From Methanoregula sp. UBA471 (GTDB lineage Archaea; Halobacteriota; Methanomicrobia; Methanomicrobiales; Methanospirillaceae): a stretch of 21,996 bases of DNA. Where the stretch lies: positions 1 to 21,996 of the forward strand of contig DADT01000059.1 of NCBI GenBank assembly GCA_002495065.1. Direction: 5' to 3'. The number at the start of each line of letters is the position of its first letter. Position 1 is the first letter of the stretch. Made by a program: the position numbers and the translations under genes. The notes beneath the pieces were generated by a model. It was not told the DNA's origin. It saw only the letters and a list, made by a program, of their open reading frames with translations, and searched no databases. Below are positions 1 to 8,300 of the stretch, piece after piece.

Positions 1-942
1 GAATTTCCGGAGCTGGTGGATCCCCGTACAAAGATGCCCCTTATGCAGAGGACAATTCTCATCGCGAATACATCAAATATGCCGGTGGCTGCACGGGAGG
101 CTTCGATTTACACGGGTATAACGATGGCAGAATATTACCGGGATATGGGGTTTGACGTTGCCCTGATGGCAGACTCTACTTCACGGTGGGGAGAGGCATT
201 GCGGGAGGTCTCGGGCAGGCTGGAGGAAATGCCGGGAGAGGAAGGGTATCCCGCATACCTTGCCACGAGACTTGCGGCATTCTATGAGCGGGCAGGACGG
301 GTCGTCTGCCTTGGGTCTGACGGCCGTTTTGGATCCATCACAATCGTCGGTGCGGTATCACCTCCGGGAGGCGACTTCTCTGAACCCATCACCCAGAATA
401 CGTTACGGATTGCCGGAACGTTCTGGGCACTCGACACGAGTCTTGCATACCGCCGCCATTTCCCCTCAGTGAACTGGATTAAAAGTTACTCCCTCTATCT
501 GGACAGCATCGAGGACTGGTTTACGCAAAGTGGTTTTATTGACTGGAAAGAGATGCGGGACCTGACCATGTATCTGCTCCAGAAAGAGGTCGAATTGCAG
601 GAAATAGTGCAGCTGGTTGGTCCTGATGCACTGCCTGAGAGCGAGAAGGCAATTTTGGAGGTTACCCGGATGATCCGGGAGGATTTCCTGCAGCAGAGTG
701 CCTATCATGAGATCGACTCGTTCTGCCCCCTCGATAAGCAGTACTGGATGCTCAAAGTCATCCTCAACTTCTATGAACGGACGGGGGAGGCCATGAACAA
801 AGGCATCGCCCTGAACAAGATCCTGAAACTGCCAGTAAAAGCCGAGATCGGGAGGATGAAGGAACTCCGGGAAGTGGATGCGGTCAGGAACCTCATGGGT
901 GAAATTGATAAAAAAATTGCTGCTGTGGAGGTGGACAGATGA
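1..942 (+). CDS. atpA: A-type ATP synthase catalytic subunit A (3' part, cut by window edge)
   Basis: This is the catalytic subunit of the membrane-bound archaeal A1Ao ATP synthase, which makes ATP from the ion gradient built by methanogenesis. The reading frame is open from base 1 (GAA), so the gene starts upstream; the family is about 580 residues and only the last 313 are here. The Walker A loop lies outside the window. Visible hallmarks are NTSNMPVAAREASIYTG, ALMADSTSRWGEALRE, EEMPGEEGYPAYLATRL and the conserved SPPGGDFSEP loop near the nucleotide site, then the helical C-terminal domain. The stop overlaps the atpB start by 4 bases (ATGA), which indicates translational coupling. The family call is very secure; only the 5' end is missing. 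Confidence 0.97.
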   Translation, partial: EFPELVDPRTKMPLMQRTILIANTSNMPVAAREASIYTGITMAEYYRDMGFDVALMADSTSRWGEALREVSGRLEEMPGEEGYPAYLATRLAAFYERAGRVVCLGSDGRFGSITIVGAVSPPGGDFSEPITQNTLRIAGTFWALDTSLAYRRHFPSVNWIKSYSLYLDSIEDWFTQSGFIDWKEMRDLTMYLLQKEVELQEIVQLVGPDALPESEKAILEVTRMIREDFLQQSAYHEIDSFCPLDKQYWMLKVILNFYERTGEAMNKGIALNKILKLPVKAEIGRMKELREVDAVRNLMGEIDKKIAAVEVDR

Positions 943-2336
943 AACATCCCAGCCTCCTGGTAAAGGAGTGCAAAACGGTCAGTTATGTCTCAGGACCATT
1001 GATCTTTGTCCAGTCCGTCAAGGGTGTCAGATACGGAGAGATCGTACGGGTCACTCTTCCCGGGGGAGTGGAGAGAAGCGGGCAGGTACTGGATATCTCA
1101 AAGGATCTTGCGGTTATCCAGATTTATGAAGGCACAAGCGGGATTGACGCTCTGGAAACAAGGGTCCGGTTCACCGGGGAACCGCCAAAAGTGGATGTTT
1201 CCATTGACATGCTCGGAAGAATATTTAACGGAGTGGGAAAGCCCCGTGACGGGGGTCCGGATGTAATTCAGGAAGCCAGTCTGGATATCAATGGAATGCC
1301 AATCAATCCCTATGCGAGGGATAAACCCGCCGACTTTATCCAGACCGGGGTGTCTGTCATCGATGCCTTAACCACCCTCGTAAGGGGTCAGAAGCTCCCG
1401 ATATTTACCGGCTCTGGACTACCTGCAAACAAGCTTGCCGCCCAAATCGCCCGGCAGGCGAAGGTTCTCGGTGAAGGGGAGAACTTTGCCGTGGTCTTTG
1501 TTGCGATGGGAATTACTTACAAGGAGGCATCCTTCTTCATGAAAGATTTCGAAAAGACCGGTGCTCTCGAACGCGTGGTCTTTTTCATGAATCTTGCCGA
1601 TGACCCGACCATTGAGAGGCTTGCAACTCCCCGGTGCGCTCTTACCGTTGCAGAATTCCTTGCATTCACCCACAACCTCCATGTCCTTGTGATCCTTACG
1701 GACATGATTAACTACTGTGAGGCACTCAGAGAGATTTCCACGGCAAGGGAGGAGGTTCCCGGGAGGAGAGGATATCCCGGCTATATGTATACTGATCTCG
1801 CGACGCTCTACGAGCGTGCGGGAAGAATCAAGGGAAAGACAGGGTCGATCACCCAGCTTCCTATCCTGACGATGCCTGACGACGATATCACCCATCCGGT
1901 GCCGGACCTGACCGGCTATATCACGGAGGGACAGATCGTGCTTTCACGGGACCTTTTCCGGAGAGGAGCGGATCCGCCCATTGACGTTCTCCCCTGTCTT
2001 TCACGGCTCATGAACCTCGGCATCGGCCCGGGAAAAACCCGTGAAGACCACCGGAATGTGGCTGACCAGCTGTACGCTTCCTATGCCTACGGGAGAGACC
2101 TGCGGAGGCTGGTTGCGATCGTTGGTGAAGAGGCGCTGACCGAACTCGACAAGATATATCTGAAATTTGCAGATGAATTCGAGAAGAAATTCATCACTCA
2201 GGGAGATGAGGACAGGAGTATCGAAAGGACCCTGGAAATCGGCTGGGACCTCATGTCCATGCTGCCGGAAGATGAACTGAAACGAATAAAACGGGAGTAT
2301 ATCAGTAAATATCACCCGGCATACAAAAAGGGATGA
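939..2336 (+). CDS. atpB: A-type ATP synthase regulatory subunit B
   Basis: This is the non-catalytic nucleotide-binding subunit that alternates with subunit A in the A1 head. It is 465 residues, normal for the family. The start is the ATG overlapping the atpA stop, with a strong Shine-Dalgarno GGAGGTG at 927-933. The P-loop region at about residues 156-165 reads TGSGLPANKLA instead of GxxxxGKT, the degenerate loop that separates B from A. Other family blocks are FMNLADDPTIERL, ALREISTAREEVPGRRGYPGYMYTDLA (read as two adjoining blocks) and the C-terminal helical domain. It is the middle gene of atpA-atpB-atpD, with 3 bases before atpD. I see nothing unusual. Confidence 0.97.
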   Translation: MKHPSLLVKECKTVSYVSGPLIFVQSVKGVRYGEIVRVTLPGGVERSGQVLDISKDLAVIQIYEGTSGIDALETRVRFTGEPPKVDVSIDMLGRIFNGVGKPRDGGPDVIQEASLDINGMPINPYARDKPADFIQTGVSVIDALTTLVRGQKLPIFTGSGLPANKLAAQIARQAKVLGEGENFAVVFVAMGITYKEASFFMKDFEKTGALERVVFFMNLADDPTIERLATPRCALTVAEFLAFTHNLHVLVILTDMINYCEALREISTAREEVPGRRGYPGYMYTDLATLYERAGRIKGKTGSITQLPILTMPDDDITHPVPDLTGYITEGQIVLSRDLFRRGADPPIDVLPCLSRLMNLGIGPGKTREDHRNVADQLYASYAYGRDLRRLVAIVGEEALTELDKIYLKFADEFEKKFITQGDEDRSIERTLEIGWDLMSMLPEDELKRIKREYISKYHPAYKKG

Positions 2337-2339
2337 GCT

Positions 2340-2984
2340 ATGGAGCAGGTAAACCCCACAAGGATGGAGCTTATCAAGAAAAACGCACAGATAAAGCTCG
2401 CGGAACAGGGGCGTGATCTCCTGCGGGAGAAAATGGATGCTCTTATTCAGGAATTTTTCAACATCATGGAGTCGGTTTCGAAATCACGGCTTGATCTGGA
2501 AAGTGTTGCCGCCTCTGCACAGCGTTCACTTCTTTCCGCTCTCGCAGCCGACGATTCCGTCACCCTGAAGTCGGCATCATTTGCCACGAGAAAAGGTCTG
2601 GTTGTCGACATCAAGGGTAAGAATATCATGGGCGTTCCCGTTCCGGTCATCGAGAAAAAGAGGATCACCAAAAGCGTTCTGGACCGGGGTTACAGTATTA
2701 TCGGGGTAAGCGGGAGAATTGACGAAACAGCAGAAAAGTTTGAGATGGAACTGGATTTGATCATCGGGCTCGCAGAGACTGAGACTGCTTTGAAAAGACT
2801 CGGTGGAGAGATCCAGATGACGCGGAGGAGGGTGAACGCGCTGGAGCAGGTGCTCATTCCCGATTTAAAAAAACAGGCAAAGTATATTGAAAATACCATC
2901 GACGAACGCGAGCGCGAAGATCTCTTCCGGTTAAAAAAGGTGAAAAAAATCATCGATCGTAAGAAAAAGGTACAAAAATCCTGA
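2340..2984 (+). CDS. atpD: A-type ATP synthase central-stalk subunit D
   Basis: Subunit D is the rotating central shaft that couples the proton/sodium-driven ring to the A/B head. The 214-residue protein is almost entirely helical and charged, as expected for the long antiparallel coiled coil. It opens with NPTRMELIKKNAQIKLAEQG and has the family block RRVNALEQVLIPDLKKQ at about residues 163-179, followed by a very basic tail. The ATG is 3 bases after the atpB stop, so it is in the same transcript. It is the last gene of the operon here; no clear poly-T terminator follows before the repeat at 3062. Confidence 0.95.
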   Translation: MEQVNPTRMELIKKNAQIKLAEQGRDLLREKMDALIQEFFNIMESVSKSRLDLESVAASAQRSLLSALAADDSVTLKSASFATRKGLVVDIKGKNIMGVPVPVIEKKRITKSVLDRGYSIIGVSGRIDETAEKFEMELDLIIGLAETETALKRLGGEIQMTRRRVNALEQVLIPDLKKQAKYIENTIDEREREDLFRLKKVKKIIDRKKKVQKS

Positions 2985-3061
2985 CTCGCCTGCAGGACCT
3001 ATCACGGGAATCTGAAGGTTTATCCAGTCCGGTACTATAAAAAATGAGATTTTGAGCTCAG

Positions 3062-3300
3062 GAGAAACGGGCATGAACGGGAGTTCGCACCCAAACCATG
3101 AAAATCATTAAACCCTGTAATTTTATGTGGGCTCCTTCGCCTCTGGGCCTCTCCGAGGCACGGCGGGGCAGTGCGGTGTTTACAAATATGCTTACAGGCA
3201 CTGATCCGCCGCGGGGGCGCCCCGTCGGGGGCGAAGGGGTTCATCGCAAATAATTATGAGGAATAAATATTCCATGACTCATATCGGTTTAATTTTCGCT
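3062..3300 (-). repeat. Dispersed repeat, copy A (inverted relative to copy B at 9352-9668)
   Basis: About 240 bp that matches, as reverse complement, positions about 9420-9668, with only scattered mismatches and small indels. Shared blocks include ATTTGCGATGAACCCC, CCGACGGGGCGCCCCCGCGG, AAACACCGCACTGCC and CATGGTTTGGGTG. One end (3062-3112, starting GAGAAACGGGCATGAACGGG) also matches the left end of copy B at 9352-9401. On the minus strand a 69-codon frame starts MNPFAPDGAPPRRIS, and copy B holds a related frame. Similarity fades just past 3300, so this copy lacks the second terminal inverted repeat and appears truncated. No transposase is present. Confidence 0.85.
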
Positions 3301-3882
3301 CATGGGGCTAAAGACTTCATTCGTGACCTTCTGCATCCAAATCCTCATAATTCCAGTTAGAGAAAAAATCCACCAATCATATCTCGCAACATTCTTCAAC
3401 AGCGCTGAAATACCCTGGACCTGTCTCAACGGTATTACAGGCCGTGCCTTTTTTTTAAAAATGAGGTCATCCCGCGAGACTGATCATAGCCTCTGTCAAT
3501 CATTTCACGTCCTTCAGGTGCGGGTTTATTCATGAGATCCTTTGCCTTGCATGCCGCCAGCTCTATGCGTTCCCGGCACCTCCCGATTGCAATATCTTTT
3601 AATTTTCCAATTTTTTTATCGCTGTCAAGGGGCATACGGTACCGCCAGAAGGTGTTCTATTGTTTTTAATCCTTCGGAGGCGATATAAACTTTCCCTCTA
3701 TCGGAAGCACATTTCTATCCCGGGACACAGCATGCACCAGGGAATGAAGATGGCCATACCCCTCCCACGATCTTTTTATCGGTTCCCCGTAATAGTACCA
3801 TGAGATGATCCCTGCACCTGTCGTTGCACCATCCCGAAAGGGAAGAACAACGCTCCTTTGTATCCTCGTAGCAGGAATCTCA
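3301..3882. other. Intergenic region between repeat A and the first HEAT gene
   Basis: About 580 bp without a convincing gene. It has an 8-T run at 3449-3456 (possible terminator, plus strand). A minus-strand frame at 3435-3635 encodes a charged 66-residue peptide containing GRCRERIELAACKAKDLMNK. I do not recognise it; it could be a remnant or a spurious frame. Two TATA-like elements precede the HEAT gene: GATATAAAC at 3682-3690 and CTTTTTATC at 3772-3780. Confidence 0.5.
3682..3690 (+). promoter_or_regulatory. Candidate TATA box for the HEAT-repeat gene pair
   Basis: GATATAAAC in a locally GC-rich context (GGAGGC just upstream) resembles an archaeal TATA element. A start site about 25-30 bases downstream would leave a leader of about 170 bases to the TTG start. 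The second candidate (CTTTTTATC, 3772-3780) would give a shorter leader. The sequence alone does not decide between them. Confidence 0.35.
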
Positions 3883-4800
3883 TTGTTCGATCAGATAAAG
3901 AATCTATTTTCCTCCCGGAGCAGTGTCACCAGGATGAAAGCTGCACGAGATGTCAGGGGACTCATTCGACTTTTACATCACAGCGATCCTGATGTTCAGT
4001 ATGAAGCAGCGGGGGCGCTTGGGGATATCGGAGATCCCCGTGCTGTAGAACCCCTGATCGAGGCATTAAAAAACGATGAATTCAGCGGGGTGCGGTGGAT
4101 AGCTGCAGAAGCCCTCACCAAACTGGGGGCTCCCGCCGTTGATCCTCTTATCGGTGCACTGCAACACCATAATGATGATGTTCGGTGGAAGGCAGCGATC
4201 GCACTGGGCGAAATCGGTGATCCAAGGGCGGTAGAACCTCTCATTGCCCTGCTTGGTGACGAGGACCGGTATGTCAAAGGACGTGCCGCTCACGCTCTTG
4301 GCCTGATCGGGGAAGCTGCAGTCATGCCCCTTATCCGTGCACTCCGGGAAGGTGATGGCAATCTTCGGTGGGGTTCTGCGATCGCGCTGGGAAAAATCTG
4401 TGACACCCGGGCTATCGAACCGCTTATCAGGGCACTTGCGGACAAGTACGAGAACGTCCGGACAGAAGCTGCTACGGCACTCGCGGGAATCGGGAAACCT
4501 GCATTAACGCCACTTTTGCAGTTTTTAAAATTTTCAGAAGGAGCTGCCCGGCTTGAAGTGGTATCCGCTCTTGGTGAGCTGAAGGACACAGAGGCTATCC
4601 AGCCGCTCATCCAGATGCTTGAAAATGAAAATGAAGAAGAGCGAAAAGCAATAGCGGACGCACTTGATGCAATTCTGATACCCTCCGTTGAACCTCTCGT
4701 GCGCCGGCTTCGGAACGGCAACACTCAAAAGAATGAAAAGACAAGATCAGAATGCAGTGATGAAGGAGAAGGATACCATGGAGGATCAGGTTCCTGTTGA
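3883..4800 (+). CDS. HEAT-repeat (PBS lyase HEAT-like) protein, 8-9 repeats
   Basis: A soluble alpha-solenoid scaffold built of about 31-residue HEAT repeats, each with the pattern AVEPLIxAL...VRxxAAxALGxIGD. At least eight full repeats plus a partial one can be counted, for example DPDVQYEAAGALGDIGD and DTRAIEPLIRALADK. Such proteins usually mediate protein-protein contacts; no catalytic residues are visible. I favour TTG at 3883 (FDQIKNLF...), preceded by AGGA at 3873-3876, because homologues of this type usually begin near LFDxxKNLF. An in-frame ATG at 3805 would add 26 atypical residues but has no ribosome site. The C-terminal tail after the last repeat is low-complexity (ECSDEGEGYHGGSGSC). 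It overlaps the next HEAT gene by 23 bases. Confidence 0.8.
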   Translation: MFDQIKNLFSSRSSVTRMKAARDVRGLIRLLHHSDPDVQYEAAGALGDIGDPRAVEPLIEALKNDEFSGVRWIAAEALTKLGAPAVDPLIGALQHHNDDVRWKAAIALGEIGDPRAVEPLIALLGDEDRYVKGRAAHALGLIGEAAVMPLIRALREGDGNLRWGSAIALGKICDTRAIEPLIRALADKYENVRTEAATALAGIGKPALTPLLQFLKFSEGAARLEVVSALGELKDTEAIQPLIQMLENENEEERKAIADALDAILIPSVEPLVRRLRNGNTQKNEKTRSECSDEGEGYHGGSGSC

Positions 4801-5302
4801 AGAGAAAATTCGCCGTCTTATTACCAATCTGAATGATCCCTCCATCGACATACGCCACCAGGCAGTAAAGGCTCTTGGAGAAATTGGTGAACCCGCAACT
4901 TCCCCGCTGATCGAGATACTTGCAGGTGCAAAAAATAATGATCATCGCTGGTATGCAGCAGTTGCGTTATCCGGAATCGGTGCCCCTGCAGTAACTCCCC
5001 TCATTTCCGCAATCCGGGTGCATCCGGAGAAAGAATTCAGACGTTTTGCAGCAGCTGCTCTGGGAAATATTGGCATGCCGGCAATTGAACCAATACTCGA
5101 TGCGATGTCAGATGATGACCGGGAGATGCGTGGATTTCTCTCTCTTGCCCTCTGCCGGATTGGAAAACCTGCAGTCGAGCCTCTTACCCGGCGACTCAAT
5201 GATGCAGATGAAATTATCAGGTCCTGTGCAACTCTCACCCTCTGGCAGATGGGAGAAACAGGCCTTCCATCCATGGTAGATAAACTAAAAGAAAAGGAAT
5301 GA
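4778..5302 (+). CDS. Second, shorter HEAT-repeat protein
   Basis: A 174-residue protein with about five HEAT units (for example HQAVKALGEIGEPATSPL, FAAAALGNIGMPAIEPIL, ALCRIGKPAVEPL). The start chosen is ATG 4778 because GGAG at 4765-4768 sits 9 bases upstream. Earlier in-frame starts (TTG 4688, ATG 4760) lack this and would only add residues without repeat character. The start lies inside the previous HEAT gene, so the two are probably translationally coupled and may form a complex. Together they look like a tandem duplication that diverged. They lie directly upstream of polC, but nothing in the sequence proves a role in replication. Confidence 0.8.
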   Translation: MEDQVPVEEKIRRLITNLNDPSIDIRHQAVKALGEIGEPATSPLIEILAGAKNNDHRWYAAVALSGIGAPAVTPLISAIRVHPEKEFRRFAAAALGNIGMPAIEPILDAMSDDDREMRGFLSLALCRIGKPAVEPLTRRLNDADEIIRSCATLTLWQMGETGLPSMVDKLKEKE

Positions 5303-5348
5303 ACGGGCAGGATTTCACTCATACAACCGGTTAGTTCCATAACACGAA

Positions 5349-5357
5349 CAGATAAAT
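5349..5357 (+). promoter_or_regulatory. Weak TATA-like element upstream of polC
   Basis: AGATAAATC lies about 26-30 bases before ATG 5383, the spacing expected if transcription begins at or next to the polC start codon (leaderless). No Shine-Dalgarno sequence precedes that ATG, which fits. The match to the TATA consensus is modest. Confidence 0.3.
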
Positions 5358-5382
5358 CCGCTCCGTGCAAAACCGTACCGGT

Positions 5383-8300
5383 ATGCTTGTGCTTTCGCCT
5401 GCGATGGAAGCGTATGAAAAATCGCTTATGGACGCGCTTTTTCACGCAATAGCGATAGCCAGAAAAGCCCGTTCCTGCGGTCTTGATCCCTCAACAGATA
5501 TTGAAATTCCCATCGCGAGTGACCTTGCGGACAGGGTCGAGGCACTGCTCAGAATCAACGGTGTAGCTGCACGGATACGCGAGCTTGAATCCCTGATGTC
5601 CCGGGAAGAGGTTGCTCTGCGCATAGGTGATGATTTTGTTGCCCGGAAATTTGGCGAAACGACGGACATTCAGATTCTTGACCATGCCATTCGTACCGCG
5701 ATGGCCCTGCTGACAGAAGGTGTGGTTGCGGCACCCACTGAAGGCATCGCCAAAGTCGGACTCGGGAAAAATGATGACGGAACCCAGTACCTGAAGATCT
5801 TCTATGCCGGTCCGATCAGAAGTGCCGGAGGGACTGCGCAGGCACTCTCGGTCCTTGTTGGCGATTATGTACGCCGCCAGCTGGGCATCAACCGCTACAT
5901 TCCCCGTCAGGAAGAGGTCGAGCGGTATATCGAGGAGATCCGGCAGTACAACTCCATAATGAACCTGCAGTATCTGCCGAGCGAACAGGAAATCCGGTTG
6001 ATTGTCGAGAACTGCCCGGTCTGTATCGACGGGGAGGCGACCGAACAGGAGGAGATCTCGGGGCACCGCAACCTTGAGCGGGTTGAGACAAACACGGTGC
6101 GGGGTGGTATGGCCCTGGTCCTCGCAGAGGGAATTGCCGGGAAGGCACCCAAACTGAAAAGCAAAGTCGAAAAAATGAAAATGGATGGCTGGGACTGGCT
6201 CGGCAAGCTCATAAAGAATAAAACAGATGAAGGGACGGTCAGCATCAAACCTCTGGACAAGTACCTCCGCGACCTGATCGGGGGTCGACCGGTATTTTCC
6301 TACCCGATGCGCAAAGGAGGGTTCCGGCTCCGTTACGGGAGGTCGCGCAATACCGGGTTTGCTGCTGCCGGGCTTCACCCTGCAACATTGTATATCCTCG
6401 GCGAATTTCTTGCCGTTGGCACCCAGATGAAGACCGAGAGGCCGGGCAAAGCGTGCGGGGTGGTACCGGTTGATACTATCGAAGGTCCTACCGTCCGGAT
6501 GCAGAATGGTGATGTACTTCGCATTGATGACGAGGCGACCGCAATACGACTTATTCCCGGTATTGAAAAAATCCTCGATGTTGGCGAGATCCTCATTTCT
6601 TTCGGAGAATTCCTCGAGAATAACCATCCTCTGGTCCCCTGTGGATATTGTGACGAATGGTGGCAGCTTGAAGCAGGGGCCGGGACAATGCCTCCAAAAT
6701 CTGAAGAAGAAGCTCTCGCTCTTGCAGGTGCCGGTGGATATCTGTACCCGGCATATACGTGGTTCTGGGACGATCTCACGACAGAGCAGATCCTGACATT
6801 GGCAGATGCAGTTGCCGGCAGGGGAAAAATCACCCACGATATCCTGCAGATCCCCAACGATCCGGTAATAAAAACAATTCTTGAAGAACTCCTCATCCCG
6901 CATGAAGTGCGGGACGGAAATGTAGAGATCACGACGTATCGTGCATGTATCTCCTGCCTCGGGCTTGACGAGAACCTGAAAAAACGCGATGCATGGAACA
7001 CTGCCCAGTTCGACACGCCTCTTGGTCTTGTCATGCATCTTTCCGGAATAAAACTCCGGTCACGCGCAGGTACACGGATAGGCGGGCGGATGGGCAGGCC
7101 GGGAAAATCCAAACCACGGAAAATGAACCCGCCACCCCATGTGCTGTTCCCGCTCGGTGACTCCGGGGGTTCCCGCCGCTCATTCCAGTCTGCCTCAAAT
7201 CATACTGCGGAAGTGGATGCTAATATCACCGATATCGATTTCCAGAAGGAAGGCGGGATAATTGAGATCGAGGTCGGAAGACGGAGGTGCACGGAATGCC
7301 AGGAGATCACCTATACCAACCGCTGCGAGAAATGCGGGGCGCACACGGTTGCTGTCACCACCTGCCCTAAATGCGGAAGGGAAACGCTGATGGAGCGCTG
7401 TCCGGGGTGTGATGTCCCGACCACCTGCAGCCAGAGGGTCACCCTGAATGTGAAAGGGGAGTACGCAAAGGCAATGGAACGGCTGGGGCTCAAACCCGAC
7501 AGTGTTGCCCTCGTGAAAGGGGTAAAAGGCGTTATCTCCCGGGAAAAAACCGTGGAGGCGATGGAGAAGGGAATCCTGCGAGCCATCCGGGAAATTTTCG
7601 TTTTCAAGGACGGGACCACGCGTTTTGACATGATCGACCTGCCACTGACCCACATCCGTCCGGATGAAGTGAGGGTTCCTGTGGAAAAACTTCGCTCGCT
7701 TGGTTATGTGAAAGACTATCTCGGATATGATCTCCAGAACGGTTCCCAGATTGTGGAGTTGCGCCCACAGGACCTGCTTGTCTCTGACTCCTGCGCAGAG
7801 TACATGGTGGAGGTTGCACGGTTCATGGACGACCTTCTTGTGAAATGCTACGGGCTGGAACCATTCTACAATGTCAAGAAACCCGATGACCTTTTAGGGC
7901 ACCTTGTCATCGGACTTGCGCCCCACACAAGCGCAGGAGTCCTCGCCCGGATTGTCGGTTTCACCCGGGCAAATGTCGGGTATGCCCACCCGTTCTTCCA
8001 TGCCGCAAAGAGGCGGAACTGTTTCTACGGTGATACCGAGATCGAAGTATACGATGGAAAGCTTTGGAAGAAGTCACCTGTACGGAAATTCGTCCTTGAA
8101 AATTTTGATGTCAGCCGACCGGGCATAGACCGGCTGGGCACCTATTATTCCGATCCGGCACAACCGTATTTTACCCGGACGGTCGACACCGCCGGGATCA
8201 TGCATATCCGCAGGATCACCTCCGTCTCGATCCACCGGTCTCCGGCAACACTTCTCAGGATATCTACAGCACTGGGAAAGGAGATCGCAGTTACTCCGGA

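Noticed and set aside
1419..1895. 158-codon minus-strand frame opposite atpB
   Set aside because: Shadow of the atpB sense frame; no motif or ribosome site.
4800..4800. The two HEAT ORFs as one gene broken by a frameshift
   Set aside because: The second has its own Shine-Dalgarno and ATG, the first ends with a full last repeat plus tail, and the overlap is typical of coupled genes.
5491..7038. Long 515-codon open frame on the minus strand opposite polC
   Set aside because: It is antisense to the conserved DP2 coding sequence, has no recognisable domain, and reflects codon bias of the GC-rich sense strand.
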